DNA of 64,000 nucleotides, from positions 256,227,497-256,291,496 of the forward strand of contig OX352772.1 of the NCBI GenBank assembly GCA_947095535.1. Direction: 5' to 3'. This DNA comes from Poecilobothrus nobilitatus (lineage: Eukaryota > Arthropoda > Insecta > Diptera > Dolichopodidae). Position numbers and translations under genes: made by a program. Under the pieces are notes generated by a model. That model had not been told where the DNA came from and ran no database searches. It saw only the letters and a list, made by a program, of their open reading frames with translations. Positions 45,661 to 55,959 of the stretch are shown piece by piece (within the stretch, counting starts at the first letter, position 1; the number at the start of each line of letters is the position of its first letter).

Positions 45661-47190
45661 TTTTTCTTCGGCATGACATACAAATTGAAGTTCCAGTAAT
45701 ATATATTTTAGGTGTGTTTACGGTTTTCTTTACTTGTATAGGGTTCCAGAGTTACAGCCCCTCAAAATTGAAAAAAAACCCTCTTTTCAGATGTATATTT
45801 CTCAGCCTCTGCGTAGTAGTTTAACAATCTAAAAACGCTAGAAGATCGAACATTTTCTTATGTCAATATTTAAAACAATATCAAAATTATGCAATATTTT
45901 GTTATTTACTATTTAAATTTACCGTTATTTAAAAACCCAATTTCCAAGAAATTTCTTTTTTCATAATTTCGACATACAGAACTTGCAATTTTGAGATAAG
46001 AAAGAACTTTTAGAATATGTATAAGTTTCCTCCGAAAATTTTTTTGTACCACCCACTGTTTAAGAGCTATTAGGGCTCAAAAATTCAAAATTACAAACTA
46101 TTTTATATAAATTAATTGGCGTTTTAATATTTTTTATAAATAATTTTTGTTTTATTTTATTGTTTATTTTTTAATATAATCTTTTTTATATAAACACACG
46201 TAATAAAATATTTTATTGATTAGAATTAGAAATTATGTATTGTACAATACTTTTTTGAATAGGCATATGTCATTAATATTTCTAATTTTCATAAGCAATC
46301 ATTATATGTTTTTACACAAAAATACACAATTTTTCTTTTGTTTTTCGGGTTAAAAAGTAATAGGTAGAAATTCGATTTATTTCTATAGTGTTGTGATTAT
46401 TAATGTCGACTGTATTCTCAATCAAGTGATTGAGAACAGAATTATGTTTAAATTTGTTATTAATAATTTTTTTTGTTTTTTTATAATATGGATTTATTTA
46501 TTTAAAATATATTGGTTGCTACAATTTCTGACAAATATTATTATATTATAATAAAGACATTTGTGTCTAAGAAACTGTAATATTACATGTCTACTTATGT
46601 ACTTATATTTGTTTATTAATTTGTTACTTAATTTTATGTTATGCTAATTTCAATAAAAAAGCAAAATTAATTCAGTTTCAAGAATACAAAATACAATAGT
46701 ATACAAAAATATGATACAAAATTATAATAATAAATAAGGCTAATTTAAATGTTAATATCAAATCAAAAAAAGTTTAGATTATACAGGATGTCCGCAACTC
46801 AAAGGTCACAAAAAAACAGATGTGAAAAAAAAGTTCATAACAAGCAAAAAGTGTTTTGCAGGGGGGTTCGATTTCTAATGATTTCCGAGATAACAGCCTT
46901 CAAAGTAATTTCGTTAACTGTTAAAAGAAGTAACAACATCTTTGCCCCTGTATAACATAGAAGATTCGTTTAAATGTCGGTAGCTAGCTGAAGTTATGAG
47001 CTTTTACACTAATATTCCAACTTTTATCTTTCATAGTTGAAGAGTTACAAGGTGTTAAATACTACAAATATTAATATTTTTCACTGTTTTTATAAAATAA
47101 CTGTAATTTTTGCATAAAAAACCGGTATTAATGTACCAATTTTATTTCATTTTCAAAATCACCAATTTCTCAGCTTCAATTTAAGTACAT
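45661..47190. other. AT-rich stretch with repeat-like blocks, no gene
   Basis: Non-coding blocks such as 'ccagagttacagcccctcaa' (45745) and 'tacaggatgtccgcaactc' (46782). The latter resembles the terminus of insect DNA elements that start TACAGGGTGTCC, but no partner end was found. A perfect hairpin 'ttctcaatca-ag-tgattgagaa' lies at 46415-46436. Confidence 0.5.
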
Positions 47191-47194
47191 ACAT

Positions 47195-47529
47195 TTTTTT
47201 CTTATCTTTGACTGTTCGAAATAATTATCTAAATATAAGCATGTGCTTAATTGAATCTCGAATTCTGCTAAGATACTAGAGACACTGCTACCCACCGCAA
47301 GTATTTTCTTAGGTACGTTAAGATCTATTTTTGGCCATCTTTTCATAACAGCTACAATAGCTTTGTTTTGTGGGAAATTTGTATATAGAGAAACAACATC
47401 AAGAGAAACTAATGTGTCATTATTATCATTTTTTATGTCTTATAATTTCTTTGAAATCGATGGAAATTTTTATATTGTATTTCATTTCTTTTGTCCTGTT
47501 GCATAGGACTTTATTGAGGATTTTGGTAT
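47195..47529 (-). pseudogene. Penelope-like RT, palm segment
   Basis: The minus strand reads 'YTKILNKVLCNRTKEMKYN', then 'NDTLVSLDVVSLYTNFPQNK' and 'RWPKIDLNVPKKI'. The SLDVVSLYTN block is the first catalytic Asp motif of Penelope-like reverse transcriptases. It starts exactly at the target duplication of the Polinton and continues the frame found on the far side of it (52475-52546). The rest of the RT and the GIY-YIG endonuclease are absent. Confidence 0.85.
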
Positions 47530-47535
47530 ATATAT

Positions 47536-48000
47536 CGGGCTTCTGGCACAGCTTTTTCGGAGTAATATAAATTTGCGGATTCTGGCACAGCTTTTTCGAA
47601 GTTTTTAGTGATGTAGGTAAAGCTAATACACATGGTAGAGAGAAACCAAATGACGGTAAAGATTTAAGTTTGAAGAGTTAATTTTTAATTTGAAATTTTA
47701 AAAAGCTTACGGTTTAGGTATAATATAATTGAATATATGAAAGTTTAATATGTAGAAAACTTTTTTTTCGTTGAGATCAGTTATGTTTTAAATAAAATTT
47801 AAAAACTTTATCGGTTTATTATATATTAAACTAAATATATGAAAGTTTAATATGTAGAAAATTTTTTATATATTAAACTAAATATATGAAAATTTGGTAT
47901 GTAGGAAACTTTTGCGTTGAGATCAGTTATGTTTTTAAAAAAAGTTAACGGATATTATATTTTAAACTAAATAATATATGAAAGTTTAATATGGGGAAAA
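47536..48000 (+). repeat. Polinton A left terminal inverted repeat
   Basis: Mirrors 52087-52468. The motif 'tctggcacagctttttcg' occurs twice at the tip. Inside, a ~105-bp unit ('atatgaaagtttaatatg', 'gttgagatcagttatgt', 'aaaactttatcgg') repeats about three times. Confidence 0.88.
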
Positions 48001-48475
48001 CGTTTGCGTTGAGATCAGTAAATGTTTTAAAAAAACGTTTAAAAACTTTAACGGATATTATATTTAAAAGTTTAAAAATTTTCTGTTTAAATGCAATTTT
48101 AAAAAGTATAACAAAGTTGTATTAATATAATTTTTTTGTTGATCAACATATATTATATTTAATTTTTATTGTTATTAAATTGAAACTTTCTTGTTAATTT
48201 ATGTTGAATATGATAGCTTTTAACATTTCATAGACACTAAAATTTACAATAAAAGTATTAATTGAAATATGACAAAAGTTATTTAAAATATATTAATTTA
48301 GTTAAAACGCGCATCCGTCCAATAATTAAATTTGGTGTGAACCAAATTATAATTTTTTTGCTGATCAACAACTTTTATATTTAATTTTTATGGTTATTAA
48401 ATTGAATTATAGTAGTTTCAATTTCTAATTAATCTAAATAATTAGCAAAAAAATTAAAACCCATTTTTTTTTTCT

Positions 48476-49068
48476 ATGATAGTAGCTGGTCCATCTTATT
48501 GTGAAAAGACTACCTTCATAACTCAATTGATTAATAACTTAAATAAATTGGTTTCCCCAATTTTTTAAAAAATCATATGGTGTAATTCTATTCCTAATAA
48601 CTGCTATTCCGAAGAATTTAGAATTTGAAAACATTGAATACCAAAGTGGTTTACCTGATAACTTTCAAAACAATAACCAATGCAATTTAATATTTTAGAT
48701 GATTCATTGCTTGATGCTTATGGAGAAAAAATTTGTGACCTTTTTACAAAAGGATCACATCATCGAAATCTTTCAATAATACTGGTTAAACGAAATACTT
48801 TTCATCAAGGAAAATTTTGTTGAGGTATTTCACTTAATTGTAAATATTTAGTTCTTTTCAGAAATCTACGAGATAAAACTCGAATTTTGCATATTTAGCA
48901 ATACAAATTTTTTCGAAGAATGCAAAGGAATTTGAAAAAGTATTTAATGAGATAACATCAACTCCCTATGGTCATATTATTCTATGCTTTACTCAAGATA
49001 TTAATGACTTATTTAGAATTAGAAATAATTTGTTTAACAAAAATAAGTATTGCGAATTTTTTTGTTCA
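48476..49068 (+). pseudogene. Polinton A packaging ATPase (A32/FtsK-HerA type)
   Basis: Starts at ATG 48476 with 'MIVAGPSYCEKTTFITQL', a Walker A motif in which GxxGxGKT has become GPSYCEKT. Walker B follows at ~48690 ('NILDDSLLDAYGEKICDLF') and then 'KGSHHRNLSIILV' and 'FHQGKFC'. The end ('FNEITSTPYGHII', 'FRIRNNLF') reads in another frame. Stops and shifts break it. In the family it is the putative genome-packaging ATPase. Confidence 0.9.
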
Positions 49069-49078
49069 TGAAAACAAT

Positions 49079-51714
49079 TTTCAAACATATAGGTTTATTA
49101 TATAAAACTTTAGTTTTATTTAATTGAATTGCTGCAAGATTTTCTTCAAAAAGTGATAAACTATGAAAGTTAGGTTTAGTAATAAGTGCCTTTGCACCAA
49201 GATGCTTCCGTTTACTTTCCCAACAATCTGCTATTTTAACTACAGTTCTTTTGTCAACGTTTTCCATAGTTTTACCATACACTGCATTATTATTCATTAA
49301 TTTAAAAAAGTTTTTTTCAAATGCATTTTTTGCTAAAGCTCTATGTTCAGCATTTATGTCTATATACTTTTGTAACTAACTAGGTTGTTTAAATTCTATA
49401 ACTCTGTAAATTTTTTAAAATTAATCCATTTTTTAAGCATTGCTTTTAAATTTCTATAATGTATTATGTATTTCTTGTTTTCATTCAACTCTAGCAATAA
49501 TTTTTGTTTTACCCGTTGGAGGTATTTTATTTTCAGAACAAAATGGTAAATCATTGTCATGTATACTTTCCGGATAATTTAAATCTACTTCTCATACATA
49601 CCCTACTTCTGAATCATCAGCTATTTCACTAATTATTAAATTTGAAGGATTTTTAACCCATTTAAATCCTTTTTATGATAAATAGTTAGACATAGCCCAA
49701 CCATATAAATTATTAGCATCTAAATACATTATATACTTATCAGGTTTAGTTTCATCATATTCCTCCTCCATATATTTATTATTATTAGCTTGTGAATGTT
49801 TCATACCATATTGACTTATGCCTCCACGAATCCCTCTTTTAAAAAATTATACATATTAATATCAACTAACAAATATAACTGAATATTAGTAAATTCTAAC
49901 ATTGCATCCCATGTAAGTCCGGGAGCTGTCATAAAATGTGGAGGGTCTAAATTATAAATTTTTTGACAAATGTTTCTAAAATTCTCGAAAACATCTGCAA
50001 GTAAAAGAACATCAGTTTTCAAATAAAGTTTTCAATAATCCATTAACGTTCTGCAACTAAATACACGCTAAACTTTTTGTGCATGTGAATAATCTTCATC
50101 TGAACAGGAAATATTCATTAGCACATTTTTAAACTTATCTTGTGAAGGTAAAATAAGTTCATTAAGCTGTTGAAGAGAACCAATATAATCATATGGAAAA
50201 ACACCTTTTCGAGTTGGTAAATTGAATTGTTCGTCATCAGCAAAATGTGCTCAAACATTTTTTAATCGTTCCTTCCCTAAATCAAAAACTAATGTATCAA
50301 GACTTGATTGCATAAATCTAATTTGAAAACTTTCATTCTTCCCTAGGAAAATAATTTTATTTACTGATATATATTTTTCTTTAGTTAAAAGTAAAACTGA
50401 AATTGGGCCCGAACAAGTATTTAATTTTTTAAAAAGTGAATGTGCATCCTAATTAGAAAATTGTGAAAGAATAGAGGGAAGTATTTAAGTATCTTATACA
50501 ATAAATTACATAAATTATTAGCAGCTCCTCTATAGTTACCAGTTACGTGACAATGGTATTTTACCCGAGTCTCTTCTCGTTGAATTTTATATGATGCTTA
50601 ATATCCGTTGTTGATGATACCTCTACTTCTGGCTCACAAGTTGAAATAGTTTGCAATAAGCTTTCAGAATCAGGATAAAATACAAAAGGCATTTTCATTT
50701 GTTTTGGTAATTTTCAAACTTTAAAATATTATTTTCTTTCTCTTGTAATTCTGTCACAACTTTTCCGCATTTATCTTTATGTGTTATTAACGCTCTTTGT
50801 GAATTTGTGATTTATGGCGTGAAAGCTGTGTTCGTACGTCATGGTGGAGCGGAAACTCTTAAGTTACCGAATTCTAAATGTTTAAGTTTAGCATTATTTA
50901 AAACAATCCGAGATTCTGCTATATTATTAATAGTATAATTACTTTTATGATTTGCATTTCTAATTTTATCTTTTTGTAATGCTGCTATGAGATACCATTT
51001 AAAACAAAATATATCATTGCTTCTAATGTTGATACAAATTTTTTTTTTAATAATTTCCATATGTAATTTAATAATCTGAGAACCTCCTAGAGGTTTATAT
51101 TCATTTATATTTATTTCTAAAGGTAATAATTTTATTAAACTTCACCCTGAATCCTTTTCCTGAAAATCTTCTCCTTGAGTTAAAATATTTTCTATCATAT
51201 TTTCAATAGTATTTTCAAATTCATTTTAATTTAGTATTATTTCCATTTTTGAATTGAAGGATTTTACACTAAAAACGTTTTCTAGTTCATCATTTTCTAA
51301 TTTTTGAGGCTTAATAAACTCTGCAAATAGTTCCATGTTAAATTTGTAAGTTTTTAAAATCAACAGTTACTTCTTTAAGAAATTTAAAAAATCTCCTCCA
51401 ATATTTTCAAAAAAATCTGTGGCTAGTAAAATTTCCTCGTTTTCGTTTTCGACAATAAAGGTCTCAATCCTGCCTTCGAATTCTTGCTTTATGAATTTAA
51501 TATTTCCTTCATAAGCGACGGTAGGCATTTATTTTATGTATATTTGTCCGAACATGATAATTCCAGTTTTTTATATCTACTTCTACTTTACAATATATAC
51601 AATACTTTTTACCTTGTAATGTTTCAGAATTATGATTCATTTTCAATATTTTGTTTTGAGGTTGTCTTTCTGCTTCCATCAAATTTTCTATTTTTCGTTT
51701 ATTCATTTTATTGA
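49079..51714 (-). pseudogene. Polinton A protein-primed DNA polymerase B
   Basis: From the N-terminus: a zinc finger 'YCIYCKVEVDIKNWNYHVRT' (51509-51706), 'FEGRIETFIVE', 'FQEKDSG', 'CFKWYLIAALQKDKI' (50839-51060), then 'MKTDVLLLADVFENFRNICQ' and 'HFMTAPGLTWDAML' (49816-50022) and 'MNNNAVYGKTMENVDKRTVV' (49034-49297), all hallmarks of Polinton polymerases. At 49079 sequence jumps into the ATPase end: about 1.7 kb with the DTDS motif and integrase is deleted relative to copy B. At least six breaks. Confidence 0.93.
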
Positions 51715-52086
51715 CATTATTGTTCTTATTACTGAAATTAATTTGCTTAAACTCCAGTTAGGATTTTTTCTTAGAAAATTTCCAGTTTATTTAAAATAAT
51801 TCCAATGTTTATGTCTAAAAGATTTTCAATGTTCGCCTTTATTTGAAGTTGAGCATCTGAGTGAAATAATTAGATTTCGAAAAAGTTATCCATTTCCATA
51901 TATTCTAATTTCTGCAAATTGATGAAGGAAATTTTAACTTCTAAACTAAATTTAAAAGGTGAAGATGTTGATATTTCGCTTTTTAAAATTTTTGATATAT
52001 CCTTTCCGTAAACTTCCAAAAAAAATTTCAAATTAAAAATTAATTCTTGAAACTTATATCTTTACCTTCATTTGGTTCGTGTCTCT
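51715..52086 (-). other. Small ORF upstream of polymerase (copy A)
   Basis: Equivalent to 59204-59464, where 86 residues are open; here it is broken by a change near 51870-52030. It may be the N-terminal extension of the polymerase or a separate small Polinton gene. No motif recognised. Confidence 0.45.
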
Positions 52087-52468
52087 TCTATACGTTTTCC
52101 CCATATTAAACTTTCATATATTATTTAGTTTAAAATATAATATCCGTTAAAGTTTTTAAACTTGTTTTTAGAATATAACTGATCTCAATGCAAAAGTTTT
52201 GTACATATCAAATTTTCATATATTTAGTTTAATATATAAAAAGTTTTCTACTTATTAAACTTTCATATATTCAATTATATTATACCTAAACCATAAGCTT
52301 TTTTAAATTTCAAATTAAAAATTAACTCTTGAAACTTAAAGCTTTACCTTCATTTGGTTCGTGTCTCTACTATACGTATTAGTTTTACCTACATCACTGA
52401 AAACTCCGAAAAGCTGTGCCAGAATCCACAAATTTATATTACTCCGAAAAGGCTGTGCCAGAAGCCCC
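52087..52468 (-). repeat. Polinton A right terminal inverted repeat
   Basis: Inverse of 47536-48000. One ~107-bp internal unit is missing compared with copy B (59530-60005). Confidence 0.88.
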
Positions 52469-52474
52469 ATATAT

Positions 52475-52546
52475 GTACTACTGCCAGTTTGCTGGTCGGT
52501 GTATAATAGTGGTTACAATCGGTCTAATGTGGAAATTAGTTTTATG
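52475..52546 (-). pseudogene. Penelope-like RT, segment between Tc1-like and Polinton
   Basis: Reads 'HKTNFHIRPIVTTII', the conserved Penelope block (usually ...KIHKP..PLRPIVS). With the two insertions left out it is in frame with 'PRIYGTIK' at 53455-53480 on one side and 'YTKILNKVL' at 47529 on the other. Confidence 0.88.
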
Positions 52547-53450
52547 TATACGGTTTTCCAATTTGAGTGATATGATTTCTAAGTGACGTTTCGGCCATTT
52601 GTAGTATGTCATGATCTGTCTTTTTTTTTCATTGTATTCAGTAATGTTTACAATTTCATCATTCACCATCGTAAACGACGTGAATTTGCTGATTTTGTCT
52701 TGAAACAACTTGAAAACGAGAACGATTTTTTTAAGAAAATCATCTCACGATGTGGTTCATCGGAGTGGTAAATAAACAAAACTGTCGATTCTGGTGCGAA
52801 GAAAATCTACAAATTATTCATGAACAACCATTACATTCATATAAATTGACAGTTTGGTGTGGTTTTTGGTCTGGTGGAATCATCGGTCCGTACTTCCTTC
52901 GAAATGAAGCTGGTAACACCGTTACTGTCAATGGAGAGCAATATAGATCGATGATAACCAACTTTTTATGGCTGAAATTGGAAGAAGTTGATTTTGACAA
53001 CATCTAGTTCCAATAAGAGAGGGCTACGTGCCACACAGCACGTGCAACAACCAAATTATTGCGAGAAAAGTTTGGAGATTCGATTATTTCAAGAAATTGT
53101 GACATTGAATGGAAGTTGTGATTTAACACCATTAGACTATTTCTTGTGGAGTTATTTGAAGTCATTGGTTTTCAGCAATAAACCAGACTCTCTTTAATCT
53201 TTAAAATGCAATATTGAACGTGCTATTCATGACATACGACTTGATTTAGTGGAAAAAGTGCTCGAAAATTGGCTTCATCGAATTCGTTCCTGCAAAAGAA
53301 GTCGTGGAAGCTATTTGAATGACGTTTTATTCAGAACTTAAGTCTATCGATTGTATTTCACATTAAATAAAAAACATTTGAATTTCCTTAACAATTAGTG
53401 TGTTTTTTTTTTGAAAAGAAATCACATCATTCAAATTGGAAAACCCTTTA
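52547..53450 (+). mobile_element. Tc1-like transposon, 900 bp (copy A)
   Basis: Inverted ends of about 28 bp (GGTTTTCCAATTTGAGTG at 52553; inverse ending at 53446) are flanked by TA (52547-52548, 53449-53450). The plus-strand transposase C-terminal part is 'RREFADFVLKQLENENDFF', 'VVNKQNCRFWCEENLQIIHE', 'KLTVWCGFWSGGIIGPYFL', 'ATCHTARATT' and 'SCDLTPLDYFLWSYLKSL'. The D-containing blocks are partly changed and stops are present, so it is dead. The N-terminal DNA-binding domain is missing, consistent with the short length. Confidence 0.9.
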
Positions 53451-53734
53451 CTTTAATTGTACCGTATATTCTTGGTGGTATGTCATTGGTTGATATAAAG
53501 CAATTCGCCTCTATCTGATTTATTTATACATCTTTTTCCATGTATTTCATTTATAAAGTCATTAAATTATTTTTTTAGTTTGTTGCTAATGTTGTTTGTT
53601 GTATTTAGGATATCGTAAGTAGTTTTGTCAGATGTTCTATCATTTTATTTTTTTATTTAATGGTTTAATATGAAAAAAAATGTTTAATTTAAATGATAAA
53701 TGGGTTATTTTGAACAAAAAAAGATTGTCCTATT
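53451..53734 (-). pseudogene. Penelope-like element, N-terminal RT part
   Basis: Reads 'PPRIYGTIK' next to the Tc1-like insertion (usual IPPRIYGLPKIHK), preceded by 'NKSDRGELLYIN' and 'LSDKTTYDILNTTN'-type sequence. Frameshifts are present. It is repeated at 60592-60725 in the duplicate. Confidence 0.8.
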
Positions 53735-53738
53735 TTAA

Positions 53739-53894
53739 CCCTTTATAAGGCAGCAAGCCCCGCAAATGATACAAACATTTTAAGTCGCATTCTAGGCTTG
53801 AGTTCACCTCTAAAACATACTTGTGAAACAAAATTTTTGGAAAAAGTAACGGTAAAGAAATAAATAGGGGTGGCTATACGTTTGTCACTACCCG
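53739..53894. mobile_element. 156-bp TTAA-flanked insert (piggyBac-type MITE?)
   Basis: The segment between TTAA (53735-53738) and TTAA (53895-53898) begins CCCTTTATAAGG and ends CACTACCCG. The duplicate at 60812-60815 has one TTAA and no insert. This is the footprint expected for a piggyBac-class element, although the ends show just weak inversion. Confidence 0.7.
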
Positions 53895-54248
53895 TTAAAG
53901 GATTATAAAAAGGTGCATCTGATATTAAATCTCGTTTTTGAAAAATCCTCGCCTCTTTTACTATACTTTTTTGTAGTTTAATTATTTTCAAGTGTTAATG
54001 TTTTTTTTTTAATTTTTATTAGCCTTAATCAATTTACGTCACAATATATGGTTCTTAATAGATATGTTACTTATGACTGTAAAAGGTTTTATTGATTTTG
54101 TTTTCTCTTTTTATTTATTTTAATTAATTTTTTGCTGATCAACAACTTTTATATTTAATTTTTATTGTTATTATATTGAATTATAGTAGTTTCAATTTCT
54201 AATTAATCTAAATAATTAGCAAAAAAATTAAAATCCATTTTTTTTTCT

Positions 54249-54842
54249 ATGATAGTAGCTGGGTCCATCTTATTGTGAAAAGAATACCTTCATAACTCAA
54301 TTGATCAATAACTTAAATAAATTGGTTTCCCCAACTTTTTAAAAAATCATATGGTGTAATTCTATACCTAATAAGTGCTATTCCGAAGAATTTAGAATTT
54401 GAAAACATTGAATACCAAAGTGGTTTACCTGATAACTTTCAAAACAATAACCAATGCAATTTAATATTTTAGATGAATCATTGCTTGATGCTTATGGAGA
54501 AAAAAATTGTGACCTTTTTACAAAAGATCACATCATCGAAATCTTTCAATAATACTGGTTAAACGAAATACTTTTCATCAAGGAAAATTTTGTTGAGGTA
54601 TTTCACTTAATTGTAAATATTTAGTTCTTTTCAGAAATCTACGAGATAAAACTCAAATTTTGCATTTAGCAAGACAAATTTTTTCGAAGAATGCAAAGGA
54701 ATTTGAAAAAGTATTTAATGAGATAACATCAACTCCCTATGGTCATATTATTCTAGGCTTTACTCAAGATATTAATGACTTATTTAGAATTAGAAATAAT
54801 TTGTTTAACAAAAATAAGTATTGCGAATTTTTTTGTTCATGA
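54249..54842 (+). pseudogene. Polinton B packaging ATPase
   Basis: As in copy A; one added G in the Walker A region ('gctgggtccatc') shifts the frame. The C-terminal 60 residues are open at 54660-54842 ('HLARQIFSKNAKEFEKVFNE', 'TSTPYGHIILGFTQDINDLF'). Confidence 0.9.
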
Positions 54843-54899
54843 AAACGATTAACAAACGGTAACTTATGTGAAAAAAAAGAGACGATTGAAGGCAAACTA

Positions 54900-55200
54900 A
54901 ACATATATTGCATGTATTAAAAAATAGTAAATCAAAGTTAAGAAACAACATACTTAAATTTTGTGATTCCGAAACAATTAAAACGATTTGCGAAATCGCA
55001 TTAAATACGCTGAATGGTAATAATAAATTAATAAAAATGAACTTCAAAAATTAAAAAAGTATAAGAATAAATTGCGATTTTTAGCTTGTCCAGAAAAAAT
55101 AATTATCTCAAAAATCAATAATTTACAACGAATGATTGTTTTACATCCTGAACAATATAATAAATTAAAAGATAACTTATAAGATAATAATGAGGTCAGT
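54900..55200 (+). pseudogene. Small conserved Polinton gene(s), broken
   Basis: Broken frames read 'LKNSKSKLRNNILKFCDSET' and 'TICEIALNTLNGNNKL', then 'QRMIVLHPEQYNKLKDNL' and 'QIDKVMKTIF'. Both blocks resemble small proteins commonly found next to the ATPase and integrase genes in insect Polintons. Function unknown. They appear run together here by a deletion. Confidence 0.55.
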
Positions 55201-55284
55201 CAAATAGATAAGGTAATGAAAACTATTTTTAAACAAACATTCAAAATTGGAATTTGGAATTTCAAAAATTCTAAAAAATAATCA

Positions 55285-55920
55285 ATCTGACTAAGGAAAA
55301 GATTATTTTAACAAAAATTTTCAAGAATTAATGAAACGGAAGAGAATAAATCATTATCACACTTATTCTGATTTAAAAGCATCAATATGTGAGAGATTTA
55401 ATCGAACTTTAAAAAATTTAATGTGGAAACAATTTAGTTTACAGGGTAACTATAAATGGATTATTATTTTATCACATTTGAATGAAACATATAATGGAAC
55501 TGTACATCATTCAAATAAAATGAAACCAAAAAATGTTAATAAAAATAATGAAACTTTTTTATTACAAACCATATACAACAGACCAAAAATATTTAAAGCT
55601 GGGAAATTTAAAACCGGAGATTACGTGAGAATTAATAAACATAAAGGAATTTTTAGAAAAGGTTATGAACCAAACTGGTCAACTTAAATTTTTTAAAATT
55701 TTTAAAGTTAATATAACAAATCCAGTAACGTATGTTTTAGAAGATTATAAAAATAATAAGATTCTTGGAAGTTTTTATGAACAAGAAATCACGTCTGTTT
55801 AAAACGCTGAAGCATATCTTGTAAAAAAAGTTTTAAATAGAAAAGGAAACACATTTTGTGTTAAATGGTTAGGCTTTGATAATTCACACAACACTTGGAT
55901 AAATAAAACAAATATTATTT
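55285..55920 (+). pseudogene. Polinton B integrase C-terminal half with chromodomain
   Basis: Starts near the second catalytic Asp ('SD-stop-GKDYFNKNF'), then the open 55331-55687 with 'ASICERFNRTLKNLMWKQF' (catalytic Glu) and 'GNYKWIIILSHLNETYNGTV', 'FKTGDYVRINKHKGIF', and after a shift a chromodomain ('EAYLVKKVLNRKGNTFCVKW', 'NTWINKTNI'). The N-terminus and first Asp are missing. The enzyme inserts Polinton DNA with 6-bp duplications. Confidence 0.92.
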
Positions 55921-55959
55921 GAAGTATAATTTTTTTTATTTTAATTTATTTTATAATGA

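Larger units (their letters stand above)
47530..52474. mobile_element. Polinton/Maverick A, internally deleted (4.9 kb)
   Basis: Inverted terminal repeats begin CGGGCTTCTGGCACAGC at 47536 and end GCTGTGCCAGAAGCCCC at 52468. A 6-bp duplication ATATAT flanks them (47530-47535, 52469-52474), the size known for Polintons. The content is packaging ATPase (plus strand) and protein-primed DNA polymerase B (minus strand). Integrase, protease and capsid genes are absent. Full Polintons are about 15-20 kb. Confidence 0.92.
48354..54125. repeat. Polinton-region tandem duplication, copy A
   Basis: Direct repeat of 54128-61041 at about 97 percent by eye. The copy starts inside the Polinton ('tttttgctgatcaacaac') and ends beyond the Penelope remnant ('ttctctttttatttatttta'). 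Confidence 0.94.

Noticed and set aside
46749..46955. 68-residue frame beginning near 'tacaggatgtccgcaactc'
   Set aside because: The sequence looks like the end of a DNA element, not coding sequence, and no second end was found.
51484..51714. 76-residue plus-strand frame, repeated identically at 58917-59147
   Set aside because: Antisense shadow of the polymerase zinc-finger region. Its conservation reflects the recent duplication.
52818..53003. Minus-strand frame over the Tc1-like element
   Set aside because: The plus-strand frame carries the transposase motifs; the minus frame is its shadow.
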